A stretch of 53,391 bases of DNA. Source: an uncultured Lachnospiraceae bacterium (GTDB lineage Bacteria; Bacillota; Clostridia; Lachnospirales; Lachnospiraceae). Below are positions 1-7,100 of this stretch, in pieces. The stretch spans positions 1 through 53,391 of the forward strand of contig CAMUXE010000016.1 of NCBI GenBank assembly GCA_947164605.1, given 5' to 3'. The notes under the pieces are model-generated. The model was not told where the DNA came from. It worked only from the letters and a program-made list of their open reading frames with translations, and searched no databases. How positions within the stretch are numbered: the stretch's first letter is position 1; each line of letters opens with the position of its first letter. Position numbers and translations under genes: made by a program.

Positions 1-7
1 ATAGGTT

Positions 8-37
8 TTGAAAAAAGGATTTTAAGATGATTATATA
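8..37 (+). promoter_or_regulatory. Candidate promoter of tRNA-Trp
   Basis: A TTGAAA box (8-13) is followed after 18 bp by TATATA (32-37). This would start transcription about 20 bases ahead of the tRNA. The -10 box is weak, so this is a tentative call from position and sequence only. Confidence 0.35.
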
Positions 38-62
38 GTATGCAGTTTTGAAGGAACAATTT

Positions 63-133
63 AGGGGTGTGGTGAAATGGTATCATAGGGGTCTCCAAAA
101 CCTTTGGCGGGAGTTCGATTCTCTCCACCCCTG
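63..133 (+). tRNA. tRNA-Trp (anticodon CCA)
   Basis: The cloverleaf can be folded by eye. The 7-bp acceptor stem pairs AGGGGTG (63-69) with CACCCCT (126-132), with G133 as discriminator. The T arm is GGGAG-TTCGATT-CTCTC. The anticodon loop CTCCAAA has anticodon CCA, which reads the tryptophan codon UGG. The 3' CCA is not encoded and must be added after transcription. The sequence closely follows the usual Firmicutes tRNA-Trp pattern. Confidence 0.95.
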
Positions 134-151
134 CTTTTTTAAAAGTGTAAG

Positions 152-189
152 CAAGCTATTACTGAGAACAGTAAGGCTTGTTTTTTTTT
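152..189 (+). terminator. Terminator after tRNA-Trp
   Basis: An imperfect hairpin (CAAGC..TTACTG / CAGTAA..GCTTG) is closed by an AGAA loop and followed by a run of nine T. It ends the tRNA transcript about 20 bases after the tRNA. Confidence 0.75.
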
Positions 190-276
190 GCCTATTTTCT
201 AGCTGCTGGCAGGGGGCGAAATTCTTGTTTTCTCATATATCGCGCCTCTAATAAAGCTAATAAAGCAACTATTAGC

Positions 277-306
277 TTTACAAGGCTTGCTTTAATAAAT
301 TATAAT
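277..306 (+). promoter_or_regulatory. Sigma-A type promoter for the small broken gene
   Basis: TTTACA (277-282) is followed after 18 bp by a perfect TATAAT (301-306). Just before it lies a 10-bp perfect inverted repeat (AAAGCTAATA / TATTAGCTTT, 253-279), which may be an operator or the end of the preceding transcript. Confidence 0.55.
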
Positions 307-324
307 TCAAGAAAAATAACTAGA

Positions 325-602
325 ATGGCGGTAAAATGGATGATAGGAAGCAATAAGACTGGCAAAAAGAGAGCTGGTAAGAGGGGGAATTCTTGGGTTT
401 GGTTCTGGGATTGGCTCTGGGCTGGAAAATGGTCATGTAGACGATCTTGGGCCTGGGGCCTTTGCCTATGCCTTTTGATGACTTCTTCCTTGACTTCTTG
501 TGGCTTAAAGAGGGATGGCACATAAGATATATAGACGACCCAAAAAAGGCAGAGGAAATCACAGAGAGTGGCATAAGTCTTGAAGAATATCTTGCTAGAT
601 AG
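325..602 (+). pseudogene. Small gene broken by two frame changes, function unknown
   Basis: Three frames join into one plausible small protein of about 90 residues. The first frame starts at the ATG at 325 with a basic stretch. A glycine-rich middle lies in the second frame after a run of five G near 383-387. The third frame, after a run of four T near 473-476, is charged and ends in the residues SLEEYLAR at 602. A promoter (277-306) precedes it and a terminator (620-648) follows closely, so the unit looks like a real transcript. Both breaks fall in homopolymers, so sequencing error or slippage could also explain them. The last 44 residues alone (468-602) could be a separate ORF. I do not recognise the family. 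Confidence 0.35.
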
Positions 603-619
603 ATTTTTAATTGCTGATA

Positions 620-648
620 CTAATCTGCAATTTTTAGATTAGTTTTTT
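620..648 (+). terminator. Rho-independent terminator
   Basis: CTAATCT (620-626) pairs with AGATTAG (636-642) and six T follow. It lies 17 bases after the end of the small broken gene. Confidence 0.7.
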
Positions 649-769
649 AAGAATATTGATAAAAAAATTTAGAAAATTTTCTTGACTAAAAATAGAAGGC
701 CAGAGCTTTGTCTAGTATTATGTAAACTGTAATTTAAAATACAGTCTCCTGTCTTTGAAAGGCATTGCT

Positions 770-1924
770 ATGCAAAATCGAATTAATAGAATAAAAAGTT
801 ATATTATAAAAAGCAGCCATACTGACAATAAAGAAGTTAACAGACTGATGGAAACATGGCTCGAAAAATTTGGTACTTCTATTTTGACCATTATATTTTT
901 GATTGTTCTATCAGAGATTATATATGGTTTGATAATTAATATTGCCGGCATTGAAGATAAGTCATGGTCTGAATATATGATTTTCTATGTAGTAAAACCG
1001 GGACTTACTAGTATAGCCATGTTGATATTCTGGAGGATAGTTGTCAAGCGCGTTAAGAGTTATTATTTTAAGGCTATGGCAACAATGTTTACACTCTATG
1101 GTGCATTTGCCGCTATTGTAGTTGCTAACTTTGACAGAGTTGTATTTCAGCCTATTGTGATTGTGCCAATGTTTATCTGCCTTATATATGAGGATAAGAT
1201 AATATTTAATTCAACCATGATTTTGGCTTTGACAACACATATAGCAAGCATCATTGTGATTAGACTAGAGCACACAAGCGCTCAGCTGCCAGAATTTTTT
1301 GCAGAGAGTAGTATATTGTCAATTATTGTTATTATCATAGCTGCAGCATTTGCCAGGTTGCTGCTGAATTTTGAGATAAAGAAAAGAAAAATTGAGTCTG
1401 ACGAGTATATATCAAATGTGCGCTTGAAGAATGAAGTTTTCTACGATGAATTGACTAGAATTTATAATTATGCAGGTTTTAAAAAGAATTTAGGAGAACA
1501 GCTGGCAAACTATAGAGATGGCTTGGACAGTATGTATCTGGCAATTTTGGATATTGATTATTTTAAGAAAGTGAACGATACTTACGGTCACGATATGGGA
1601 AATATAGTCCTTAGAAGATTGGGATCAATTCTTTTAGAGAATGAGAATAAATCTATTATTGCTGCTCGTTTTGGTGGCGAGGAATTTGCTATTCTTTTCT
1701 TAAATATGGATACACAGGATATCGTCGCCAGATTAAAATTTCTTGCAGATAGATTTAGGTCATCGAAATTTGAAGGGATTGAAAAGCCTATAACTTTGAG
1801 TGGTGGTTTAGCAAAGTATGAGCTTGGAGATTCAGAGGAAAGCCTGTTTAAAAAGGCTGATAAGGAACTTTATAGAGCAAAGAATGCTGGAAGAGACAGG
1901 GTTTTTAGTGCCTGTGATATATAA
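770..1924 (+). CDS. Membrane diguanylate cyclase (GGDEF)
   Basis: This protein would make the second messenger c-di-GMP from two GTP at the cytoplasmic membrane. The N-terminal half (about residues 35-205) has several hydrophobic helices and no recognisable sensor domain. The C-terminal third is a GGDEF domain. It carries the D-E-L-T-R-I-Y-N entry motif, the LDIDYFKKVNDTYGHD metal/nucleotide segment and an active GGEEF signature near residue 302. The RxxD inhibitory site usually found five residues upstream reads N-K-S-I, so product feedback at that site is probably absent. I chose the ATG at 770 because GAAAGG sits 7 bases ahead. A TTG at 755 would add five residues but has no site. It is transcribed alone. 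Confidence 0.9.
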   Translation: MQNRINRIKSYIIKSSHTDNKEVNRLMETWLEKFGTSILTIIFLIVLSEIIYGLIINIAGIEDKSWSEYMIFYVVKPGLTSIAMLIFWRIVVKRVKSYYFKAMATMFTLYGAFAAIVVANFDRVVFQPIVIVPMFICLIYEDKIIFNSTMILALTTHIASIIVIRLEHTSAQLPEFFAESSILSIIVIIIAAAFARLLLNFEIKKRKIESDEYISNVRLKNEVFYDELTRIYNYAGFKKNLGEQLANYRDGLDSMYLAILDIDYFKKVNDTYGHDMGNIVLRRLGSILLENENKSIIAARFGGEEFAILFLNMDTQDIVARLKFLADRFRSSKFEGIEKPITLSGGLAKYELGDSEESLFKKADKELYRAKNAGRDRVFSACDI

Positions 1925-1953
1925 AATTAGCCTAGTCTTGAAGGATTTAGCAG

Positions 1954-2036
1954 CTAGATAATAAAAACTAGATAATAAAAGCTAGATAATAAATGTACTG
2001 TAATTGAAGCAGGTCATAAAAACTTGATAATAAAAC
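1954..2036. repeat. AT-rich 14-bp tandem repeat
   Basis: Three adjacent copies of CTAGATAATAAAAA, with changes in the last two bases, occupy 1954-1995. A fourth diverged copy lies at 2023-2036. The array lies between the GGDEF gene and the shared terminator. It resembles in composition the 13-bp array at 31847-31963. Confidence 0.7.
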
Positions 2037-2040
2037 CAAT

Positions 2041-2090
2041 AAAGGGACTTAGGAGATATGAAAAATCATATCTTCTAAGTCCCTTTTATT
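2041..2090. terminator. Bidirectional terminator between convergent genes
   Basis: The arms AAAGGGACTTAGgAGATATGA and TCATATcTTCTAAGTCCCTTT form a hairpin of about 20 bp with a loop of a few A. It has A on one side and T on the other, so it can stop both the diguanylate cyclase and the alcohol dehydrogenase transcripts. Confidence 0.8.
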
Positions 2091-2170
2091 AATAATTTAG
2101 TCTATGCCCAATATTGGGCAGCTATTTTAAGGCTTTTTTAAGGCATTTTTAAAGCTTTTTCTATGGCAGT

Positions 2171-3352
2171 CTAGAGGGCTGCACGATAGATTTTTTCCAT
2201 ATCTTCAGGCATGAGCTTCTTCATAGAGCCGAGTGGTCCAGTTGTTTTGAAACATTTCTGAGCCAGAATCTTGTACTCTTCATCTGTTGGATTAAGTCCA
2301 AGTTCAGTTAAGGATACAGGCATCTTGATAGAGCGGAAGTAGTCCTCCATAGCTTCAATGCCAGCAAGGGCTGTAGCCTCGACACTTTCCTTGTCCTCGA
2401 TAGCAAATACATTGCGGGCAAGCTGGGCAAAACGCTCAGGTTTAGCATCCATCACATATCTGGCCCAAGTTCCCCAAATTGCAGCAAGTCCAGCACCGTG
2501 GGCAACATCATATAGTCCGCCCAATTCGTGCTCTAATCGGTGACAAGCCCAATCTCCGCCATCAGAACCACAGCCTGTGAGACCGTTGTGAGAGAGGGAA
2601 CCAGCCCACATAATTTCGGCACGAGCCTCATAGTTAGAAGGATCAGTCATTAAGATTTTAGACTGGGTGATTACTGTTCTAAGAAGAGCTTCGGCAATGC
2701 TGTCTGTAAGTTCCATAGAACCTGGAAGAGAGAAATAGCGCTCAAGGGTGTGCATACAGATGTCAGCTGCACCACACGAGGTCTGATACTGAGGGAGAGT
2801 CATGGTCAGGTTTGGATCCATGATAGCCCATCTAGGACGAGAATAGTCAGTATTGCAACCACGCTTAATTCCGCCCTCTTCCTTGGTGATAACAGATGAA
2901 TTGGACATTTCAGAGCCTGTAGCTGCTATGGTTAAAACGACACCGATTGGCATACAAGCCTTAGGCTTGCGGTCGTAGTTGTAAAAGTCCCAGACATCGC
3001 CTTCTTCCTCATCTGCCAAGGCATATCCAATAGCCTTGATGGAATCGATTACTGAACCTCCACCAACGGCAATAAGAAAGTCAACTCCTTCCTTGCGACA
3101 AAGGTCAATTCCTTCATAAACTTTTGAGAGGCGAGGATTAGGCACAACTCCGCCAAGCTCTACATATGAGATGCCTTCCGCATCCAACTGCTCTTCAATA
3201 TTAGGTAAAAGGCCACTTTTTTTAACCCTCTCAGAACCATAGTGAAGTAAAACTTTCTTTGCTCCCGATTCCTTGGCAAGCTGGCCAAGCTTAGATACAG
3301 TGTCCTGACCAAAGATAACCTTGGTAGGGGTGTAGTATGTAAAATTTTTCAT
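2171..3352 (-). CDS. Iron-containing alcohol (butanol) dehydrogenase
   Basis: The 393-residue protein belongs to the type III, iron-activated alcohol dehydrogenase family. It is closest in pattern to the NAD(P)H-dependent butanol dehydrogenases that reduce aldehydes to alcohols in fermentation. The opening YYTPTKVIFG and the nucleotide-binding motif GGGSVIDS near residue 95 are typical. So are the P-x-G-V-V-L-T-I-A-A-T-G-S-E-M segment and the metal ligands in D-I-C-M-H and the later C-H-R-L-E-H / H-G-A-G-L-A stretch. Length matches the family. GGAGG lies 8 bases before the start codon. It stands alone and converges on the diguanylate cyclase. Physiological substrate is not shown by sequence. 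Confidence 0.92.
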   Translation of the reverse strand: MKNFTYYTPTKVIFGQDTVSKLGQLAKESGAKKVLLHYGSERVKKSGLLPNIEEQLDAEGISYVELGGVVPNPRLSKVYEGIDLCRKEGVDFLIAVGGGSVIDSIKAIGYALADEEEGDVWDFYNYDRKPKACMPIGVVLTIAATGSEMSNSSVITKEEGGIKRGCNTDYSRPRWAIMDPNLTMTLPQYQTSCGAADICMHTLERYFSLPGSMELTDSIAEALLRTVITQSKILMTDPSNYEARAEIMWAGSLSHNGLTGCGSDGGDWACHRLEHELGGLYDVAHGAGLAAIWGTWARYVMDAKPERFAQLARNVFAIEDKESVEATALAGIEAMEDYFRSIKMPVSLTELGLNPTDEEYKILAQKCFKTTGPLGSMKKLMPEDMEKIYRAAL

Positions 3353-3443
3353 TATTACCTCCAGATGTTTTTCTTAAATTTTATCATGAAGATAAAGACC
3401 ATGCGATTAAGAAAATACAATAAAAGGATTAAAATACTCTTAG

Positions 3444-3830
3444 GAACTTAAAGAATTTATACATATCATCTGGCCAGCTTCTTTATCAGGAGCTCTTGAT
3501 ATAGTCGGACTATACGAGACTAATGGCCATGCAGTAGACAACAATCCATTTAATTGGGAGGACTGTTTTGGTGACAAACTTGAATGTCTTAAGGGTAGCG
3601 ATGTTGATTTGTTAGCTCTTTATGATGAAGACGTAAAGAAAGGAGGAGTACCTGATTTATTTCAGGCAGTTGGATTCTCAGATTTCTTATATAAGTCCAA
3701 CTTAGAAGTGAGAGATTATCTGCTTGAACGAAAGGCAAATCTTAAATTTGTCGAAGGCGAAGGTGGTCATAACTGGGATTTTTGGGATGGACATATATGT
3801 GAAATCCTAGACTGGTTTTTGCAGAAATAA
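3444..3830 (+). pseudogene. C-terminal remnant of an alpha/beta-hydrolase esterase
   Basis: An open frame without a credible start codon encodes the C-terminal half of an EstA / S-formylglutathione hydrolase-like esterase. It begins just before the conserved A-S-L-S-G-A-L-D-I segment that normally follows the nucleophile elbow. It keeps a G-F-S-D-F-L region (acid residue) and ends with the histidine motif G-G-H-N-W-D-F-W. The N-terminal half with the GxSxG nucleophile is missing and a stop codon (3441-3443) precedes it, so it cannot make an active enzyme. This identification comes from motif order and is fairly sure for the fold, less for the substrate. Confidence 0.7.
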
Positions 3831-3906
3831 GCTCAATATATGACAGATGCCAATAAGAATTAGAGAAATAAAATTATTAAAATTTTAAAGAAAAGAGGTT
3901 TTTATT

Positions 3907-4207
3907 ATGACGAAAAATAATTCAGCTGCTTTTGAGCAGTTTAAAGAGCAGGCTAAAAGGCCTTTTGGTATGAGAGACAAGATTGGTTATGATATCCAGA
4001 TTAATTCATCATGAGAAGGCACCATTCTTCGTAAAGCTCGATGACAAGGAAATGACTCATTATCTTAATAGAAAAAAGTTTGAAGAGTCTGAAGAAGGCT
4101 GGTATTATAGTATGAGCAAGAGGAGCGTTTTGATCAAGTATAAGGCACCAAAGAAAGACCATGAGGTCTTAATCTCCTTCGAGCAATTTGATATGATTGG
4201 TATGTAA
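3907..4207 (+). pseudogene. Small hypothetical gene interrupted by a frameshift
   Basis: An ATG at 3907 with AGAGG ahead opens a frame of 35 residues (MTKNNSAAFEQF...) that stops at 4014. The next frame continues without a gap to 4207. It gives a plausible lysine- and glutamate-rich remainder of about 65 residues ending F-D-M-I-G-M. Joined with one frame change near 4000 they would form one protein of about 100 residues. The stop at 4207 lies 6 bases before the CDF transporter start, so the two were probably one transcription unit. If the break is not real, the downstream frame could start at a TTG at 3983. Family not recognised. Confidence 0.4.
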
Positions 4208-4213
4208 GGCTTA

Positions 4214-5350
4214 ATGAAAAAGATATCTAGATATTTGGACAAGAGAAAAAAAGAGATAATAAAGGTTAGTTCAATTGCAGTTGCAGCTGGTGTTTTCCTG
4301 GCTCTTATAGAGGCGGTTGAGGGCTTGATAGTTGGCTCACTTTCAATGGTACTCGATGGTTTGAGCCATGTGAGTGAGGCAGGTAATGCGGTTATTGCTG
4401 CAATTGGAACTTATATAGCTGGAAAACCGGCAGATAAGAAACATCCCTTTGGCTATGGAAGATTTGAGTATGTGACAGCATTAATCATTGGCTTTATCAC
4501 GCTTGATGCCGGAATTGCAGGTTTTATGACAGGTGTAGGAAGTATTATAAATCCCGATAAACCTACACATTCAGCCGTATCTCTCCTTGTGCTTATAATT
4601 AGTATGCTTGTGAGAATATTTGTCGGAAGACATGATGTACATGTGGGAGAGGAGTACAATTCCAGAGCCCTTAAGGGTGTGGGAAAGAATGAGATTAAAC
4701 ACTCAATCCTATCTGCAGCAGCACTTCTCTCCGCCTTGGTTTACATGATATTTGGAGTATCTATAGAAGCCTGGATTGCCACAGGTGTTTCAATTTCAAT
4801 TATCATAGGAGCAATTCTTATTTTAAAAGATATGCTCTCATCAATACTGGGTGAGAGGGTTGAAGAAAAATTTGTCAGGGATATCAAAAAAGCAATTATG
4901 GATGAAGATGGGGTTCAGGGAGTTTATGATTTGACTTTACACAATTATGGACCTGATGAGTACTTGGGCTCAGTACATATTGCTGTAGCAGATGATATGA
5001 AAGCTTCTCAGATAGATTATTTGACTAGGCATATAAGTGATAAGATATTTAAGAATTATGAGGTTAAATTGACCGGTATAGGTGTGTATTCGGTCAATGA
5101 GCACGATGAGGAAGTGATTGAGGCCCACAAGAGGATTCTTAATCTGGTAAAGAAGAATCCTTATGTGGAGCAACTTCACGGTTTTTACATGGATAAGCTT
5201 GAGAAAGACCTTAGAATGGACCTTGTAATCAGTTTTGATGCTCCTGATCAATTTGCTTTAAGAGATGACTTAATTAGGGAATTGGAGCTTATATACCCTG
5301 ATTACACAATAAAGATATATATCGATAACGATTTCGGTATGCTGGCCTGA
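4214..5350 (+). CDS. Cation diffusion facilitator (CDF) family transporter
   Basis: The 378-residue membrane protein belongs to the CDF family, which exports divalent metals such as Zn, Fe, Mn or Co by proton exchange. About six transmembrane helices fill residues 15-215, with the family hallmark HPFGYGRFEYV after helix 2. A cytoplasmic regulatory domain of about 160 residues follows. The metal site is unusual. Helix 2 reads D-G-L-S-H where DxxxD or HxxxD is expected, and helix 5 reads H-S-I-L-S where HxxxD is usual, so one acidic ligand is replaced by serine. The start overlaps the end region of the preceding small ORF with only a weak TAAGG site, suggesting coupling. Metal specificity cannot be inferred. 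Confidence 0.88.
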   Translation: MKKISRYLDKRKKEIIKVSSIAVAAGVFLALIEAVEGLIVGSLSMVLDGLSHVSEAGNAVIAAIGTYIAGKPADKKHPFGYGRFEYVTALIIGFITLDAGIAGFMTGVGSIINPDKPTHSAVSLLVLIISMLVRIFVGRHDVHVGEEYNSRALKGVGKNEIKHSILSAAALLSALVYMIFGVSIEAWIATGVSISIIIGAILILKDMLSSILGERVEEKFVRDIKKAIMDEDGVQGVYDLTLHNYGPDEYLGSVHIAVADDMKASQIDYLTRHISDKIFKNYEVKLTGIGVYSVNEHDEEVIEAHKRILNLVKKNPYVEQLHGFYMDKLEKDLRMDLVISFDAPDQFALRDDLIRELELIYPDYTIKIYIDNDFGMLA

Positions 5351-5375
5351 TTTTTAAATCAGGCCTCTTTTTTTT
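5344..5375. terminator. Bidirectional terminator containing both stop codons
   Basis: GGCCTGATTT (5344-5353) pairs with AAATCAGGCC (5356-5365), followed by a T-rich tail. The CDF stop codon (5348-5350) and the complementary-strand stop of the DegV gene (5359-5361) both lie inside the stem. Confidence 0.8.
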
Positions 5376-6306
5376 CTAATTTGCTTTCTCTGAGTTCCTT
5401 GATCTCCTCATAGAGCACAACACCCATAACACCTGGGCCAGAATGGCAGCAGACATTGAGAGCTAATGGCTCGTATGGAATCTCAGTCCTTACTCTGTTA
5501 GGAAATTCTTTTTCAAGCATTTCCTTTAATTGGTCACAATAGCTAGGATCATCTGAGTACAAGAGGCTGATATAGCCATATTTGCAGTCGGGATCGTGAT
5601 GCTTTTCTATAAGGTCTCTGTGCAGGGCATCTATCATAGTCTGGCGAGCCTGACGAGAAGTTCTAGCTATAGCGTATTTATCAAGTTTTCCTCCATCTTT
5701 TAGCTCTAAGACAGGCTTTAGGTGAAGGATTGAACCTATGGCTGCAGCGGCTGGTGTACAGCGGCCACCTTTCTTCAAGTATTTTAAAGTGTCAAGAGTG
5801 GCATAAATTGAGCAATTGTAGGCTTCTCTGTCCATGATCTCACGAATCTGAGAGGCACTATAGCCCAATTCTACCAGCTTTTTTGCATCCAGGCAGGCAT
5901 GTAACTGAGCTGATGCAGCTTTAAAGTTATCGCAGACAAAAACCTTATTCTCATACTTTTCATCGCGAGAGAGCATTAGGGCTGTCTGAGCACTTCCTGA
6001 AAGGCCTGAAGTAAAAGGAATATGGACAATTTCGTCATGGGTCATTAGGAGCCTGTCCCAAAGATCAGTTATATCTGGGATTGAAGGCTGGGAGGTAGAC
6101 AGATCATCGTCGTCAGCCTGAAATTTAAAAAAGCTGTCGCGATCAAGACGCTTTCTTTTAGCAGGGTCCTGACTTTCGTCGAGGCCCTCAAAATACTCCT
6201 TGCCCTTGATGATAAAAGGCATAGGGAGAACATGAATGCCTAACTTAGCGCCATCTTCCTGCATTAAGCCACTTCCCGTATCTGTTACTATTGCTATCTT
6301 TGCCAT
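5359..6306 (-). CDS. DegV family fatty-acid-binding protein
   Basis: The 315-residue protein has the DegV fold. In better studied members (FakB) it binds a fatty acid so that a kinase can phosphorylate it for phospholipid synthesis. Visible signatures are the opening IAIVTDTGSGL, the T-S-Q-P-S segment, the TSGLSGSAQTA ligand-binding loop near residue 100, and D-T-L-K-Y-L-K-K-G-G-R around residue 185. Length is slightly above the usual 280-290 because of an acidic insert after residue 45. No FakA-like kinase lies nearby. A GGAGA motif precedes the start. It is divergent from a TetR regulator (6496), which may control it. Confidence 0.9.
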   Translation of the reverse strand: MAKIAIVTDTGSGLMQEDGAKLGIHVLPMPFIIKGKEYFEGLDESQDPAKRKRLDRDSFFKFQADDDDLSTSQPSIPDITDLWDRLLMTHDEIVHIPFTSGLSGSAQTALMLSRDEKYENKVFVCDNFKAASAQLHACLDAKKLVELGYSASQIREIMDREAYNCSIYATLDTLKYLKKGGRCTPAAAAIGSILHLKPVLELKDGGKLDKYAIARTSRQARQTMIDALHRDLIEKHHDPDCKYGYISLLYSDDPSYCDQLKEMLEKEFPNRVRTEIPYEPLALNVCCHSGPGVMGVVLYEEIKELRESKLEKKEA

Positions 6307-6373
6307 AATTAGTCTCCAATTCTAATTATAAATTTAAATTCAAATAATGACAAATTAGACTGCTACCTTAAAA

Positions 6374-6402
6374 TAGACAGGTGTCTAATTACTTGCTATA
6401 AT
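6374..6402 (+). promoter_or_regulatory. Promoter of the TetR gene with overlapping dyad
   Basis: TAGACA (6374-6379) is followed after exactly 17 bp by TATAAT (6397-6402). The dyad AGACA-GG-TGTCT (6375-6386) overlaps the -35 box. A second inverted repeat, GTCTA-AAAA-TAGAC, lies at 6448-6461 in the leader, and a TTAGAC half-site lies at 6355-6360. This arrangement fits autoregulation by the TetR protein and possibly control of degV. Confidence 0.6.
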
Positions 6403-6495
6403 ATACACAAATAAGGAGATGAATTCGATAAACGTTTTGCTCTAAAAGTCTAAAAATAGACAAAATTGATAAATTGTCGGATATAGGAGGATATA

Positions 6496-7053
6496 ATGCA
6501 AGATAATATAATTCAAGATGATATGTTTAAGAATAAGGTTCCAAAGAGTATTAAGAGGATAGCCACAGCCTTTTTAAGAATAAGAAAAACTCATGCCCTA
6601 GAGGATATAACAGTAATACATTTGTGCCAGATGGCAGATGTCAATAAATCTACTTTTTATCACTATTTTCATGATGTATATGATCTGTCTGATCAGATGC
6701 AATCAAGGATTATTGAGAAAATCGTGTCCAATATGGAACACACCAAAGATATACTGACTGACCCAGGCGCTTTTGTTAAGGATGTATTGAGAGACTGCAG
6801 GCCAGATTCTGAGCTGATTTCAGTACTATTTGCAGGAAATCAGATTGATAAACTGCCAAGAAAGTTAGAGGAGAGTTTAAAGAAGCTTATAGAGGAGATT
6901 ATGCCTGACAAAAAGGATGATTTGGCTGTAAATCTCCATCTGACCTATCAGCTCTATGGAGCCTATTTTGCTTTTATGAATTATCCTAACTATGACAAGG
7001 ATCAAAAGATTGACTACATTGCCAAATTGACTGACAGGGTTCAGTTACATTGA
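6496..7053 (+). CDS. TetR/AcrR family transcriptional regulator
   Basis: The 185-residue protein has an N-terminal helix-turn-helix of the TetR type. Residues 15-60 include the typical D-I-T-V-I-H-L-C-Q-M-A-D-V-N-K-S-T-F-Y-H-Y-F recognition block. The C-terminal all-helical part, expected to bind a ligand and dimerise, has no recognisable subfamily signature. GGAGG lies 7 bases before the ATG. The gene is divergent from degV, and the space between holds three TAGAC-type elements that may be its operators. Ligand unknown. Confidence 0.85.
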   Translation: MQDNIIQDDMFKNKVPKSIKRIATAFLRIRKTHALEDITVIHLCQMADVNKSTFYHYFHDVYDLSDQMQSRIIEKIVSNMEHTKDILTDPGAFVKDVLRDCRPDSELISVLFAGNQIDKLPRKLEESLKKLIEEIMPDKKDDLAVNLHLTYQLYGAYFAFMNYPNYDKDQKIDYIAKLTDRVQLH

Positions 7054-7098
7054 AAAGACCTTGAAGACTGGCTTTATGCCATCTTCAAGGCCTTTTAT
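7054..7098. terminator. Bidirectional terminator between TetR and MerR genes
   Basis: A long hairpin (AAAAGaCCTTGAAGA...TCTTCAAGGcCTTTT) starts directly after the TetR stop codon and has A and T tracts on opposite sides. It can serve both convergent genes. Confidence 0.75.
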
Positions 7099-7100
7099 TT

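Noticed and set aside
178-525. 115-residue plus-strand ORF
   Set aside because: It starts inside the tRNA terminator's T run with no ribosome site and has an implausible Trp-rich end. Only the part from 325 fits the transcription signals.
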